From a virus: 56,949 nucleotides of DNA. A program made the position numbers and the translations under genes. The notes under the pieces are model-generated. The model searched no databases. It was not told the origin of the DNA and saw only the letters and a program-made list of their open reading frames with translations. The stretch covers positions 1 through 56,949 of IMG/VR virus record IMGVR_UViG_3300044568_000318, one strand, 5' to 3'. This document shows, piece after piece, positions 47,665 through 56,949 of this stretch (its first letter is position 1; every line of letters begins with the position of its first letter).

Positions 47665-48944
47665 GCAAAGCTCTCAAGACCGTTATCACGGTCGCAGTCG
47701 GGGTCGCAATCCCGTTCGTTGCGCCTATGATCGCAGGCTCTGCCGCACTGGCAGGCGTCGTCGGCACTATCGGAACTACCGCCACCTCCGCCCTTGTCGG
47801 TGCAGGCATCAACGCAGCCACAGCCGCAGCCCTAGGAGGGAACGTCGAACGAGCGGCGTTAACAGGGGGCATCGGCGGTGGGATGGGTGGCTACTTCAAC
47901 GCGCCGGGTATGCCTTCTGCCCCTTCTGCGCCAACGGCAACTGCGGCGTCGGGGGCGCCCATGAGTGTGCCTTCGCAGACCGTGTTCGACCCCACGTCTG
48001 GTGCATTCGTTCAGCAGGCTGTGCCGCAGATGAGTTACGCCCCCGGCACGGCCCCTGTCATGCTGTCGACCGGGAATCTTGCCCCGCAGATTCCGGGGCT
48101 TCTTGAGGCGCAGACTGCCACCGCTGGTTTGTCTGGCCTTTCGCAGGCTATGGCGGTGCCGACTACGGAGCAGCTTGCTGGTATGGGTGTATCCCCGGCA
48201 CGTCAGGCTGGGCTGGGCGTAACACCTACTGCACAACAAGTTCAGGCTGCCGCTCAAGCTCCAGTTGCAGGAGTCACGACCACGGGTGCCCCGCAGACCT
48301 TCACGGAAGCCGTACAGCGCATCCCAGGGGAGATCGCCGGTCGGTTCCGGGACCCCAAGGCCCTGGCTGACATGACGCTGCGTGCCGCTGGTGCGCTTGC
48401 GGGCTCTGCCTTGGCGGGTCAGGGGCTGTCTCCCGAAGAGAAGCGACTGCTGGACGAGCAGACGCAGGAACTGCGGCAACTGCGTGAGACGAACCTCAAC
48501 CTGTTCAACCAGCGCCTGGAGGCCGCACAAGGTCTGCTCGGTGAGGCCAAGTACTTCGACCCCGAGTACTTCGGTCTGCAACGTGCCCGCAAGGCACAGG
48601 TGGCGGGTGCTGTCGCCAAGCAGGCAGGACTGCGCGGACTTCGGGGTGAGCGTGCTGCTGCGGAAGCGCGGCGGTACGACATTGCCACCGGTCGCAACGT
48701 GGGTACTCAGTTCGACGTGGGCTACCAGACTGGCGTCCAGGGTCGCCTGGGTACGATGCAGGCTGGACTGACCGCCATGCCGGGGCCGATGAGCATGACT
48801 TCTGGATACGAGAGTATCCGTGGGGCGTACAACGAGGAAGAGCGCCGTCGCCGCCAGCGGGAGCAGGATATCGGATCCTTGTTCGGGTCGTTGACTGGTG
48901 GTAGCCAGTCTAAGTCGCCGGGGCTTCGACCCCCTGGTGGTTGA
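47661..48944 (+). CDS. Internal virion (ejection) protein 1
   Basis: A 427-residue protein with a very hydrophobic Ala/Gly N-terminus (about residues 10-75, VAVGVAIPFVAPMIAGSAAL). A Pro/Ala/Thr-rich middle follows, then a charged helical region (LLDEQTQELRQLRETNLNLF). The C-terminus is basic and Gly-rich. Hydrophobic start plus long helices matches podovirus ejection proteins that insert in the host envelope. ATGA overlap with the GNAT-like gene. Confidence 0.8.
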   Translation: MSKALKTVITVAVGVAIPFVAPMIAGSAALAGVVGTIGTTATSALVGAGINAATAAALGGNVERAALTGGIGGGMGGYFNAPGMPSAPSAPTATAASGAPMSVPSQTVFDPTSGAFVQQAVPQMSYAPGTAPVMLSTGNLAPQIPGLLEAQTATAGLSGLSQAMAVPTTEQLAGMGVSPARQAGLGVTPTAQQVQAAAQAPVAGVTTTGAPQTFTEAVQRIPGEIAGRFRDPKALADMTLRAAGALAGSALAGQGLSPEEKRLLDEQTQELRQLRETNLNLFNQRLEAAQGLLGEAKYFDPEYFGLQRARKAQVAGAVAKQAGLRGLRGERAAAEARRYDIATGRNVGTQFDVGYQTGVQGRLGTMQAGLTAMPGPMSMTSGYESIRGAYNEEERRRRQREQDIGSLFGSLTGGSQSKSPGLRPPGG

Positions 48945-48953
48945 GGAGAGATC

Positions 48954-50750
48954 ATGGCTCTGGGACGACTTCTTGGCGGGGCGGGTGTTGTCGCGTCTTC
49001 AATGCGGCAGGCCGAGGAGGCTGAGCGTGTCGCACGGCAGAATCAACTCAAGATCGAGGAGATGAACCGTATAGCGGCTCAGCAGGCCCCTGCTGGGCTT
49101 GCTGACATTCCGGCGACTGCGCCAAGCTACACATCCTTTCAGTTCCCAGGCGTCATGCCTATGGAGCAAGTTGCTCCTCCGGCTGCTCCGACTGCTCCTG
49201 CGGCTCCGGCTATGCCCGCTGCGCAGCCCATGTCGCGGGAACAGGCCGCGTTCATGGAGGCCAACGTCGAATACCCACCTGTGGGGTCAGGGCGGGAGGC
49301 ACCTATGCCTGCTGTTCCCACTGCACCTGGGGAGACCCCGACGCAGGCTTCGACAAGGACCCTGAGACAACTGCTGGATCAACAAGCCTCTCTGATGCAG
49401 GCGCTACGGGGGGCCAAGGGGGGTGGGCGCGAACGTGCTGCGATCTACGCGCAACTTCGTGAGTTGGAGCCACAGATTGCTGCGGCCCGTACCGCTATGC
49501 AGATGGGTGCTCGTGGGCTTGCTGTACCGACAGTCATGCCCGGTCCTGCGGCGGTTCCTCTACCCGCTGCTCCCGCCCCGGCTCCTACCCCTGCACCCGC
49601 ACCTGCCCCTGCCCCTGCTCCTGCCCCTGCTCCTGCTTTTGCTCCTGCGGCGGCTCCCATTCCCGCTGCTCCTGTTGCTGAAAGAGTCATAGCTCCGGAG
49701 GTTCAAGCTCAGCGAGACGCCGAAGCCGCTCGCATGGTGGCTGCTGAACTGGGTACGCTCGACCGCGCCGATGCACGTCTTCGAGAGATTGACGCTGAGA
49801 TCAAGCGGAACACGAACAACGAGGCCCGAGTCATTCTGCGGGCTGAGCGTGCTAGGGTAGATGCAGCCCGTCAACTGTTGTTGGGTGCTCCTGCCGCAGC
49901 CCCGACTCCTGCACCATCCATCCCGCCGCAGGCTACAGCATCCCCTGTCGCGCAGAACACGGCCAACGCGGTGCTGGCAGCTACGCCGATCCTCATTCAG
50001 ACCGATCCTGCACGCTTGTCGCAAGCCATGCAGGACACACAGGCGTTTGCTCAGCAGCAGCGGGCGCTGCTGGTTCGCCAGCGCAACGATCAGGCACAGC
50101 TTGCGCGGATGTACATGAACAGCGTCAGCGTTGGGCCGGAGGTGAAGCAGCGCCTCATGGCACAGGTCGGACAGGCCGACCTCGCGCTACAACAGTTCGA
50201 CATGCAGATGCGCGATGCCATGATCTACATGCAGGGGATGCAAGGACTGCAAGAGTTCGCCGCTACGAACAACCCGAGCCGTCTCGTCGGCGTGTGGAGT
50301 TACTTCACCGGAGCCCCCATCGGCGTGCAACCCCGTAGTGACGGGAAGTTCAACTTGTTCTATAACGGAGAGAAGTCCCAGGAAGGGCTGACCAAGCAAC
50401 AGGTTCAGGAATCTGCACAGGTTGCCATGTTTGAGTCGGCACGAAAAGCCATTGCTGAGTCCGCCGCGTTTGAGAACAAGTTGGCACTGGAAGCTAAGCA
50501 CGGACCTGCACGTATGAACGCCATGAAAGACATCTGGGTTGCCATCATCAACGGGCAAGCAGACCTCGCTAAGAAACAAGCGGAGGCGGCTCAGGGTAAG
50601 CTCACGGTGGACAGCGCAGGTAATGGTGCGTGGCTGGAGTACCCAACTGGAGTCTTCTGGGTATCACGGAATAACAAGCCGGTCGAAGTACCGGGCGTTG
50701 GAAGCGTCACGCCGGTCACTGCTCAGCGGATCACTGGCCTTGGAAGGTAA
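48954..50750 (+). CDS. Internal virion (ejection) protein 2
   Basis: A 598-residue protein starting MALGRLLGGAGVVASSMRQA. A helical N-terminus is followed by a long Pro/Ala repeat (PAPAPTPAPAPAPAP; about residues 200-240), coiled-coil segments (DARLREIDAEIKRNTNN; ARMYMNSVSVGPEVKQRLM) and a globular C-terminal domain. Order between ejection protein 1 and the giant protein supports a role in the internal core/ejectosome. Stop followed three bases later by the giant gene start. Confidence 0.8.
   Translation: MALGRLLGGAGVVASSMRQAEEAERVARQNQLKIEEMNRIAAQQAPAGLADIPATAPSYTSFQFPGVMPMEQVAPPAAPTAPAAPAMPAAQPMSREQAAFMEANVEYPPVGSGREAPMPAVPTAPGETPTQASTRTLRQLLDQQASLMQALRGAKGGGRERAAIYAQLRELEPQIAAARTAMQMGARGLAVPTVMPGPAAVPLPAAPAPAPTPAPAPAPAPAPAPAPAFAPAAAPIPAAPVAERVIAPEVQAQRDAEAARMVAAELGTLDRADARLREIDAEIKRNTNNEARVILRAERARVDAARQLLLGAPAAAPTPAPSIPPQATASPVAQNTANAVLAATPILIQTDPARLSQAMQDTQAFAQQQRALLVRQRNDQAQLARMYMNSVSVGPEVKQRLMAQVGQADLALQQFDMQMRDAMIYMQGMQGLQEFAATNNPSRLVGVWSYFTGAPIGVQPRSDGKFNLFYNGEKSQEGLTKQQVQESAQVAMFESARKAIAESAAFENKLALEAKHGPARMNAMKDIWVAIINGQADLAKKQAEAAQGKLTVDSAGNGAWLEYPTGVFWVSRNNKPVEVPGVGSVTPVTAQRITGLGR
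49556..49672 (+). repeat. Pro/Ala codon repeat (CCT/CCC-GCT/GCC)n
   Basis: A run of alternating Pro and Ala codons within the ejection-protein-2 gene, for example CCTGCCCCTGCTCCTGCC repeated with small changes. It encodes a flexible linker. Such repeats can slip during replication or assembly, so the exact copy number may vary between isolates. Confidence 0.75.
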
Positions 50751-50753
50751 CTC

Positions 50754-53700
50754 ATGGCAACCGCAGGTCTGTCGCTAGGAAGTTCGTTTCTTCCGGCGTC
50801 TGGCGAAGTCCCTTCGCCTGTTGTCAACCCATACGAACTGCGAGCTTCTGGGCTCAGCGGACTTGGGTCTAGCGCAGCCGACATTGCATCCCTGGGCGCA
50901 CAGGGTGTTGCGATGTTCTCGAACCGGCTGAAGCTGCCGGAAACGAAAGAACCGACGATTGCCTACAGTGGATCCAAGAAGCAGTTCTTCGTCCAGGGCA
51001 CGACGTTCGACGCTGATGATGCAGACGCGGCGCTTCGCTCCGAGCAACTTCTTGGTGGGGTACCCACGGGTTTACCCGAAGGTGACTGGATCCCGCTGAC
51101 TACCCAGCAGTACGGACAACTTCTTCAGTCGATTCGCCAGCCTGGGCTGGGCACCCTGGCGTCCAAGGGATTCGGGCGTGGGGTCGACATCAGCCAGATG
51201 CTGGTGGGCCGTGGCTTGCAGCTTGCCGGTGCCGAAGAGTTGGGTGGCCGCATCGTTGCCCAGCAGATGGAGGATCTGCGTAAGACCCAGCCGTACGAAC
51301 GACAGTTCACGGATGTCAAGTCTGGCGGGGACGCAGTTGACTGGCTGGTGGCGAACTTCGCCCAGCAAGGTCCGAACCTGATCGAGTCCATCGTCACGGC
51401 TGGCCTTGGCTTCCTGGCTGGTACTGCCTCTTCCGGTAATCCGTTGGGTGGGGCTGCGGCTTCGCTTGCCAGCGTCATCGGTAAGGAGACATGGAAGAAC
51501 TCGGTCAAGGACGCACTGAAGAAGCGTGCTGCTGGTGAGGCGTTGACCCCAGACGCAGAGAAGTTGTTGCGAACCGCCGCAGGCGTGGGGATGGCTACCG
51601 CCGTCACGTTCGGTCAGGGCATGGCTACTGGCGCTGCTGACATCTACGGTGAACTGCGTGAGCGCGGGGCCGATGCTGATGATGTAACCGCCCGGATGAC
51701 CGCCTTGAAGGGGTCTGTGCCGTACGCCTTGTTGGACATCCTGCCGGAGGCAGTGCTGTTCAGTCGCCTGCTGGGGCGTGGTGCACGTCCCGCGTTGGGC
51801 ACGCTGCCCACTGCTCGCGCCAAGGCCCTGGAGGTTGCACAGCGCGGGCTTGTCGGTGGTGCTGTGGGTGGCGCAGCCGGAGGCACTTCAGAACTGGGGC
51901 AGGAAGCACTGCTTCTCTATATGTCGGACCAGGAACTTGGTTCGCCTGAGAACGTCAAGCGGCTGATCAACTCCTTCGCCGCAGGTGCTGCGGTCAGTGG
52001 CCCCATCGGCGCTGGCGTCAACATCTTCAACCCGTCGAACCTACTGCAACCAGGCACCTCCACCGACCCCACGGGGACTCAGCAGCCGGTCACGCCGACG
52101 CTGCCTGCCAGCGCACCTCGCGGAACTCAGGGCGAGCTGTTCCCCATCGCTCCTGGGGAGATGGCAGGTCCTGCGTTCTCGCCGCTCCCTCCTCGACCCG
52201 CTCCGGGCGTCGTGCCTGCACAGCCTGGGCAGATGGCGCTGTTCGAACCGACTGCGCCCACGGTTGCGTCCAGGATGGAGCGCGGCATGATGCCGCCTGG
52301 GCCGATGGCGCAGGGTCAGTTGGCTCTGGTCGGTGGTCAGGTTGCGCCGGGATACGTGCCGCCGCAGGCGTTCGCTCCTGAGGTTCCAGCAGTCCCTGGC
52401 TTGTCTTCGCAAGAAGCCGCCGCACAAGGTGCGCTTCAGTTCGCTCCGCCTGCTCCTGAGGGTCGCCCGGTTGGCACTATGGCTAACCAACTCCAGGCCA
52501 TCGTGGACCGACAGCGCCGCGAGCGTGAGCTTGCCGCCATCGAGGCCCAGCAGGCCGCACAGCGTGAGGCAGACCTGGAACGACTGGCCGTTCAGGCTAC
52601 GAATCAGCGACTACTGGAACAAGCAGGACTTGCCGAAGCGCCTGCGCCCGCACCGGCCCTGCCGATGGTGCCCATCACCCCCCGTCAACCGCAGCAGTTG
52701 CCGCTGTTCACGCGCCGTCAGGCTCCGGTCCCGCCGAAGGCAGGGCAGTTGCGCCGTGGGCGCAAGATGCAGCCCGCTCCTGCTGCACAGCCCGACCGTG
52801 GCATCCGGCAGGCGACGTTGCAACTGCCGATGTTTACCGCTACGGGTGAGCCTTCGCTGCCCGCGCTCAAGGCTGCTGGTACCCGGAAGAAGGTCGCTGC
52901 TGCGCCCGCCCCTACACCTGCGAAGAATACTGCCGGTGCTCGTGGTCTGAAGAAGGGTGCCAAGGTCGCAGAGATCAATGTCGCAGAAGCTGAACGTCCT
53001 GAAGTTGCTACGCAACGAGCTACGCTAGAAAGATTGCTTCCCAAGGAAACTGGCAACTTGAAGTTGGAAAAAATTACTGCTTATGCTGGTAACTGGCGTG
53101 TGTCGTACATTACCGCCGATGGCCGTAGCGGTAACAGTATGCCAGTCAATGCTGAGGATTTGGTTGGGAAAACGGACGCTGAGATTAAAGTAATGCTGGC
53201 TGACCGTGCCCGAAAGAACGGATTAAAAGAAGTCGCAGATGCCATTGAAACAAGGAACCTCAAACAAGGTCGTGTCGCAAAACGTGCGGAAGATCGTACG
53301 GGAGTGGGAGCAGGGGGGAACGCTGGGCAACAGCCCCCGACCCAAGAGCAAGGCGCAGGCCGTCCGGCAGGCGGTCGCGGCGTCGCTCTCAAGCGCGGGA
53401 AGAAAGCAGAAGTAGCTCCAACAGCCAAGGTCATCCCGCTGAAGCGAAAAGAAACAGCACCTACTCCGGCAACGGTTGAGACTCTGGTTCGCTTCCGTTG
53501 GACAGACGGCACCCGTGGAGCGTATGTTGTGCTCAGCAACGGTAAGGTTGTTGAACTGTACGCATTCGACACCAACACGTGGACCTCACCTGCTGTAGCG
53601 GAGGACGTGACGTTGGGCACTACCCTGCAAGAGGCAGCCCAGGAGGTTGCTTCTCGGGAGGGTACTGCACAAGAAGTGCCCGCTGTCTCAGAGGCCCGCA

Positions 53701-56700
53701 AGACTGAGCTTCTGAAAGAGAAGCCGAAGACCCGCAAGGAACTGACGTTTGAAGAGCGTCGGACCATGCAGTTGGATGAGGAAGAGGACGCTGCCGAGGC
53801 AGTCCCACCGAAGAAGGAGCCCCCGCCCCCAAAAGGTGAGGCGGCGGTTACGCCGCCTGCTCCCGCACCCGGTGAAGGCTTCCTCGACTCCACGAAGTAC
53901 GTCTACCACGTAGTACGCAGTGATGCCGACATCCCCGGCATCATGAAAAGCGGGTTGCGTCCGGGCTCTAACGTCAGTTTCGACACCGATGGTCAGGCGT
54001 TCTCGGGCGAAGGCGACACGATTCTGGTCTTCCTCCGTGAAGCTGTTAGCCCCGACACCAAGGAGTACCAGGGCGATGGCGTAACGACCAAGGCCGCCAA
54101 GCCAGTGGCAATCCTGAAGGACACCTCGGTGGAAGCCGGAGGTGGGACCAAGCAGGACCTGGAAGAACAAGCTGCTACGGCGCAGGAAGAGTTCGACAAG
54201 CTTGTCGAGTACTCACAACGTGAGTACGGGCTCTCTCAAGGAGATGTCGAAGCATACGCCTGGGGCACCAAGAAGATCACGGCTGCACCGGCAGAAGCAC
54301 AGCCGTTGATGAAGCGACTGCGTGCGTTGTCTGCCCGAGTTGATAGGCTGCTCGAGGAAAGCGAGCGTGCACCGGACACCGCTGTTTCCGCAGAGACTGT
54401 GCTTGCTAAGTACACGCAGTACGACGTGCCGGTACAGCAGGTGGTGATCGAAGCGCAGGACGATGGGCAGCTAGTAACGCTAGGTGTGAAAGCTCCCACA
54501 CGCACAATCTCCGCTGAGGACCAGTGGAACGAAGAGCGACTGCCTGGGGATGTGGCTTTCGTCGATCTGCCGAAGTCTGCCAAGGACCGGTGGGAGGCGT
54601 CCGACCGCTCGGGTGCTGCGCAGGTTGTGATCCTGCAAGAAGTCGGTGACCAACTGTTGCCGATGACGCCGACTGAACGGCTGAACTACGCCATCGCAGC
54701 CGCCTCCGCTGCGATGGATGCGGCCAACATCGACGGCTTCACGAACACCATCGACACGATTGTCGAGGTGGCGTACTTCACCCCTGGAGACGACTACACC
54801 AAGGCGCAGCAGGCCGAGGCGCTTCAGTTCCTGTCTGACCCGGACGACTTCAACGGGGCAGAGCAGCAAGCGATCCAGGATTCCTTCGTGGTTGCCGCTG
54901 AAGGCAAGACGCTGGAGACCACCACCAAGAAGACCAAGACCGGAACCGGCGAGGCAGGTGCCTATCGCCCGTGGTACTCCTACGCCCTGGACACACCGGG
55001 CATGATCCAGCGGCTCTCCACCGTCAACGTGGTGTTCAGTTCGATACCGGAAGCCGAAGCCCGCAGACTCCTCAGTGACGGCTTGATCACACGGGCCAAC
55101 CTGCCTGTGTCTACGGCCAACAGGATCCTCGGCAAGGAAGTGACAGCCAAGGAGGACAGCGAAGCCAACCCACAGCGCAGTCCGCTGTTCTACCTGCTGG
55201 AGGAGATCACCAAGCTCAACAGCAGCACCGCACCGCTGAACGCTAAGGCTCAGAAGGCTGCCATTGAACGGTTGCGTGCGTACTACGCCGCTGCACTTGA
55301 GCAGGACCTCGACACGGCGCAGGTGGATCAGTACTTCCGCACCGATGGCACGCCCATCACAGCCAAGATTGATGATCTGTTCCGTGTTCTCAACGAAGAG
55401 GACTACAACAACCGTGGCGCACTGGAAGCGGCAAGCCGCGCAGAACGCAAGGCAGCAGATGCTGCCAAGCGTGGCCCCACGATCAGCACTTTCGATGACT
55501 GGGAAGAGGACGGACGGTTCTTCAGCGACGACAACGTGCCGCTCAAGCCGATGGGTGCCGGACGCATCCGGATGGCCGTTACCAAGTTCCTGAGCAAGCT
55601 CAAGATCAAGCCCACGGTTCACGTCTTCCGCAACCAGGAAGACCTCAAGGCCAGCAACCCCGAGTTGTACCGCCGCGCCGTGGCTGCACGCCCACAGGGT
55701 GACTTCGATCTCACGCCTGCTGCGGGCTACTCGTTCGGGCAGGACCAAGTCATCATCTTCTCTGACCGCATCCGTACCGAGAGACATCTGAACTTCGTCC
55801 TGGCGCACGAGACGCTGGGTCACTTCGGTCTGCGAAGCATCCTGCCGAAGGACAAGTTCAACGCGGTGATGGAGGACATCTACAACAGAAGCGACAACGT
55901 GCGCCTTGCGGTGGACGCCGCGATGGATGTCCGCGACATGCCGAAGGCTGAAGCAGTCGAGGAGTACCTCGCTGACTTCGCAGCCAACCTGGATGTCAGC
56001 CTCATCGCTCGTGTGTGGAACGCCATCAAGGACGCACTCAACGCACTGGGCATCCGGTTCGGTGACGAGGCTGCACGGTTCTGGGTGAGTCAGGCACGAC
56101 GTTATGTCCGCACTGGGCAGACCTCTTCGCTCTTCACCGTGCAAGATGTCATGGCGCGAGTGCAGGCTGTCGAGACGGCCGATGACCCTGACAATACGGG
56201 GCGCTTCGTCGTGGCTGGTGACTTGCGGATGGACAACATCCGCGCTGCCGACCTGATGCAGGACGTTGCCACCGGGTTCTCGAACATCACCGAAGCGACC
56301 AAGAGCCTCAAGGGTGTGCTCGGCAACACGCAGGAGAGCGTGGACAAGTTCCTGGCCCAGGTGTTCAGCCTGATGAACTTCCGCGCCCGTGAGAACGCAG
56401 GTGCCTACGAAGTGGATCGGGTGTTGCGCAGGGGCCGTGGCATTGCGATGGAGGTGCGCAACGCGCTCAACGAGAAGCTGGCACCCATGCTCAGCCGTGC
56501 GGTCGAGGTACCGTTCAGCAAGATCACGTTTGGTGGTATCACTGAAGTCCAGTACGAGCAGGCCAACCGCCTCCTGTACGCCGCACAGCGGCTGAAGTTC
56601 AGCACCATCCCGACGCCATCTGAACTGGGCCGCACCCCGCTGTATCGGGTGAACCCGGACACGGGCGAACTCATCCCCAACCAGACCGAGATCGACCGGC

Positions 56701-56949
56701 TCTACAACATGGGGCTGATAACGCTGGAGCAGGCCCGGGATGGATTCACGTACAAAGACACGTACATGGATGCCGGGGAGGAGAAGACCGAAACCGTTCG
56801 TGTTGCAGGTATCCCCGGGCTGACCAAGGACAGCCCAGAGTGGAAGGCGTACATCGTCACCCGTGAGGCCATGCGTGATGTGGAGCTTGAGCTTCTTCGT
56901 GCACGGTACCTGTCGTTCACTCAGGAGCGCGACTTCGCCTTCCGCGAGA
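50754..56949 (+). CDS. Giant polyvalent virion protein, N-terminal two thirds (continues at 13..2970)
   Basis: Starts at the ATG at 50754 (MATAGLSLGSSFLPASG) after a GGAAGGTAACTC site and stays open to the right end, then into the left end; total about 3,009 residues. N-terminal 430 residues are Gly/Ala-rich with repeated hydrophobic patches (GLGFLAGTASSGNPLGGAAA). A Pro-rich linker (about 440-1045) contains repeated L-x-LF motifs. Near 1048 a domain begins KYVYHVVRSDADIPGIMKSG, similar in outline to ADP-ribosyltransferase-type folds (weak). Residues 1685-1690, HETLGH, give an HExxGH zinc-peptidase motif with FGL after it, as in the metallopeptidase domain of phage polyvalent proteins, followed by EEYLADFAAN. 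Probably ejected into the cell; roles in the host are inferred. Confidence 0.9.
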   Translation, partial: MATAGLSLGSSFLPASGEVPSPVVNPYELRASGLSGLGSSAADIASLGAQGVAMFSNRLKLPETKEPTIAYSGSKKQFFVQGTTFDADDADAALRSEQLLGGVPTGLPEGDWIPLTTQQYGQLLQSIRQPGLGTLASKGFGRGVDISQMLVGRGLQLAGAEELGGRIVAQQMEDLRKTQPYERQFTDVKSGGDAVDWLVANFAQQGPNLIESIVTAGLGFLAGTASSGNPLGGAAASLASVIGKETWKNSVKDALKKRAAGEALTPDAEKLLRTAAGVGMATAVTFGQGMATGAADIYGELRERGADADDVTARMTALKGSVPYALLDILPEAVLFSRLLGRGARPALGTLPTARAKALEVAQRGLVGGAVGGAAGGTSELGQEALLLYMSDQELGSPENVKRLINSFAAGAAVSGPIGAGVNIFNPSNLLQPGTSTDPTGTQQPVTPTLPASAPRGTQGELFPIAPGEMAGPAFSPLPPRPAPGVVPAQPGQMALFEPTAPTVASRMERGMMPPGPMAQGQLALVGGQVAPGYVPPQAFAPEVPAVPGLSSQEAAAQGALQFAPPAPEGRPVGTMANQLQAIVDRQRRERELAAIEAQQAAQREADLERLAVQATNQRLLEQAGLAEAPAPAPALPMVPITPRQPQQLPLFTRRQAPVPPKAGQLRRGRKMQPAPAAQPDRGIRQATLQLPMFTATGEPSLPALKAAGTRKKVAAAPAPTPAKNTAGARGLKKGAKVAEINVAEAERPEVATQRATLERLLPKETGNLKLEKITAYAGNWRVSYITADGRSGNSMPVNAEDLVGKTDAEIKVMLADRARKNGLKEVADAIETRNLKQGRVAKRAEDRTGVGAGGNAGQQPPTQEQGAGRPAGGRGVALKRGKKAEVAPTAKVIPLKRKETAPTPATVETLVRFRWTDGTRGAYVVLSNGKVVELYAFDTNTWTSPAVAEDVTLGTTLQEAAQEVASREGTAQEVPAVSEARKTELLKEKPKTRKELTFEERRTMQLDEEEDAAEAVPPKKEPPPPKGEAAVTPPAPAPGEGFLDSTKYVYHVVRSDADIPGIMKSGLRPGSNVSFDTDGQAFSGEGDTILVFLREAVSPDTKEYQGDGVTTKAAKPVAILKDTSVEAGGGTKQDLEEQAATAQEEFDKLVEYSQREYGLSQGDVEAYAWGTKKITAAPAEAQPLMKRLRALSARVDRLLEESERAPDTAVSAETVLAKYTQYDVPVQQVVIEAQDDGQLVTLGVKAPTRTISAEDQWNEERLPGDVAFVDLPKSAKDRWEASDRSGAAQVVILQEVGDQLLPMTPTERLNYAIAAASAAMDAANIDGFTNTIDTIVEVAYFTPGDDYTKAQQAEALQFLSDPDDFNGAEQQAIQDSFVVAAEGKTLETTTKKTKTGTGEAGAYRPWYSYALDTPGMIQRLSTVNVVFSSIPEAEARRLLSDGLITRANLPVSTANRILGKEVTAKEDSEANPQRSPLFYLLEEITKLNSSTAPLNAKAQKAAIERLRAYYAAALEQDLDTAQVDQYFRTDGTPITAKIDDLFRVLNEEDYNNRGALEAASRAERKAADAAKRGPTISTFDDWEEDGRFFSDDNVPLKPMGAGRIRMAVTKFLSKLKIKPTVHVFRNQEDLKASNPELYRRAVAARPQGDFDLTPAAGYSFGQDQVIIFSDRIRTERHLNFVLAHETLGHFGLRSILPKDKFNAVMEDIYNRSDNVRLAVDAAMDVRDMPKAEAVEEYLADFAANLDVSLIARVWNAIKDALNALGIRFGDEAARFWVSQARRYVRTGQTSSLFTVQDVMARVQAVETADDPDNTGRFVVAGDLRMDNIRAADLMQDVATGFSNITEATKSLKGVLGNTQESVDKFLAQVFSLMNFRARENAGAYEVDRVLRRGRGIAMEVRNALNEKLAPMLSRAVEVPFSKITFGGITEVQYEQANRLLYAAQRLKFSTIPTPSELGRTPLYRVNPDTGELIPNQTEIDRLYNMGLITLEQARDGFTYKDTYMDAGEEKTETVRVAGIPGLTKDSPEWKAYIVTREAMRDVELELLRARYLSFTQERDFAFRE
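56824..56949. repeat. Terminal redundancy, right copy
   Basis: Identical to bases 11-136. Here the upstream sequence continues the giant reading frame (GIPGLTKDSPEWKAYIV), which shows that this copy has the true left flank and that the first ten bases of the window are aberrant. Confidence 0.9.

Noticed and set aside
54480-56144. Open frame of 554 codons on the minus strand
   Set aside because: It lies entirely opposite the giant virion gene, has no ribosome site or domain, and long antisense frames are frequent in this GC-rich genome.
1-56949. tRNA genes, CRISPR array, integrase, reverse transcriptase/diversity-generating repeat, phage RNA polymerase
   Set aside because: Looked for and not seen: no cloverleaf with a T-loop motif outside coding DNA, no regular short repeats with spacers, no tyrosine/serine recombinase or RT motifs, and no large single-subunit polymerase among the proteins.

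Overview
The window is a complete, circularly permuted genome of a tailed bacteriophage. Bases 11-136 recur exactly at 56824-56949, and one reading frame runs through that join, so the unit length is about 56,813 bp. The gene set is that of a short-tailed (podovirus-like) lytic Caudoviricetes phage: large terminase, portal, scaffold, capsid, tail spikes, holin and endolysin, internal virion proteins, and its own primase-helicase and DNA polymerase. I see no integrase, CI-type repressor, phage RNA polymerase, tail-tube or tape-measure genes, tRNA or CRISPR. The DNA is GC-rich, and several small accessory genes resemble those common in phages of Burkholderiales, so a high-GC proteobacterial host is likely but not proven.

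Layout. Minus strand, 24.0 kb down to 3.0 kb: one long, tightly overlapping early/replication operon. It opens with small accessory proteins (24.0-21.0 kb, including three related cysteine-rich proteins). Next come a MoxR-type ATPase and a VWA/metallopeptidase module (21.0-16.6 kb), small replication accessory genes, a family A DNA polymerase carrying an intein (12.1-14.8 kb), a cassette of small temperate-phage-like genes (10.5-12.1 kb), a Cas4/AddB-like nuclease, a VRR-NUC nuclease, an SNF2 helicase, a single-strand-binding-like protein and an AEP primase-ATPase. The region at 24.0-25.6 kb is AT-rich and regulatory. It holds repeated AACTTGACA-type motifs, dyads, a sigma70-like leftward promoter, and two small leftward genes that each have their own terminator. 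Plus strand, 25.6 kb to the end and across the join to 2970: packaging genes, portal, scaffold, capsid, two tail-spike modules, many tiny basic proteins, adaptors, lysis genes, a large propeller-like tail protein and then the internal (ejection) proteins. The last of these is a single gene of about 3,009 codons split by the contig ends.

The most notable feature is in the polymerase. A mini-intein-like Hint domain is inserted at motif B, and its middle is occupied by an intact HNH homing-endonuclease gene read in a different frame of the same strand. The endonuclease C-terminus and its stop codon overlap the DNA that encodes the conserved C-terminal intein block. Other points of interest are the giant polyvalent protein with an HExxGH zincin motif, the phage MoxR-VWA module, the repeated regulatory motif, and a low-GC tail-spike import that left a truncated gene remnant.
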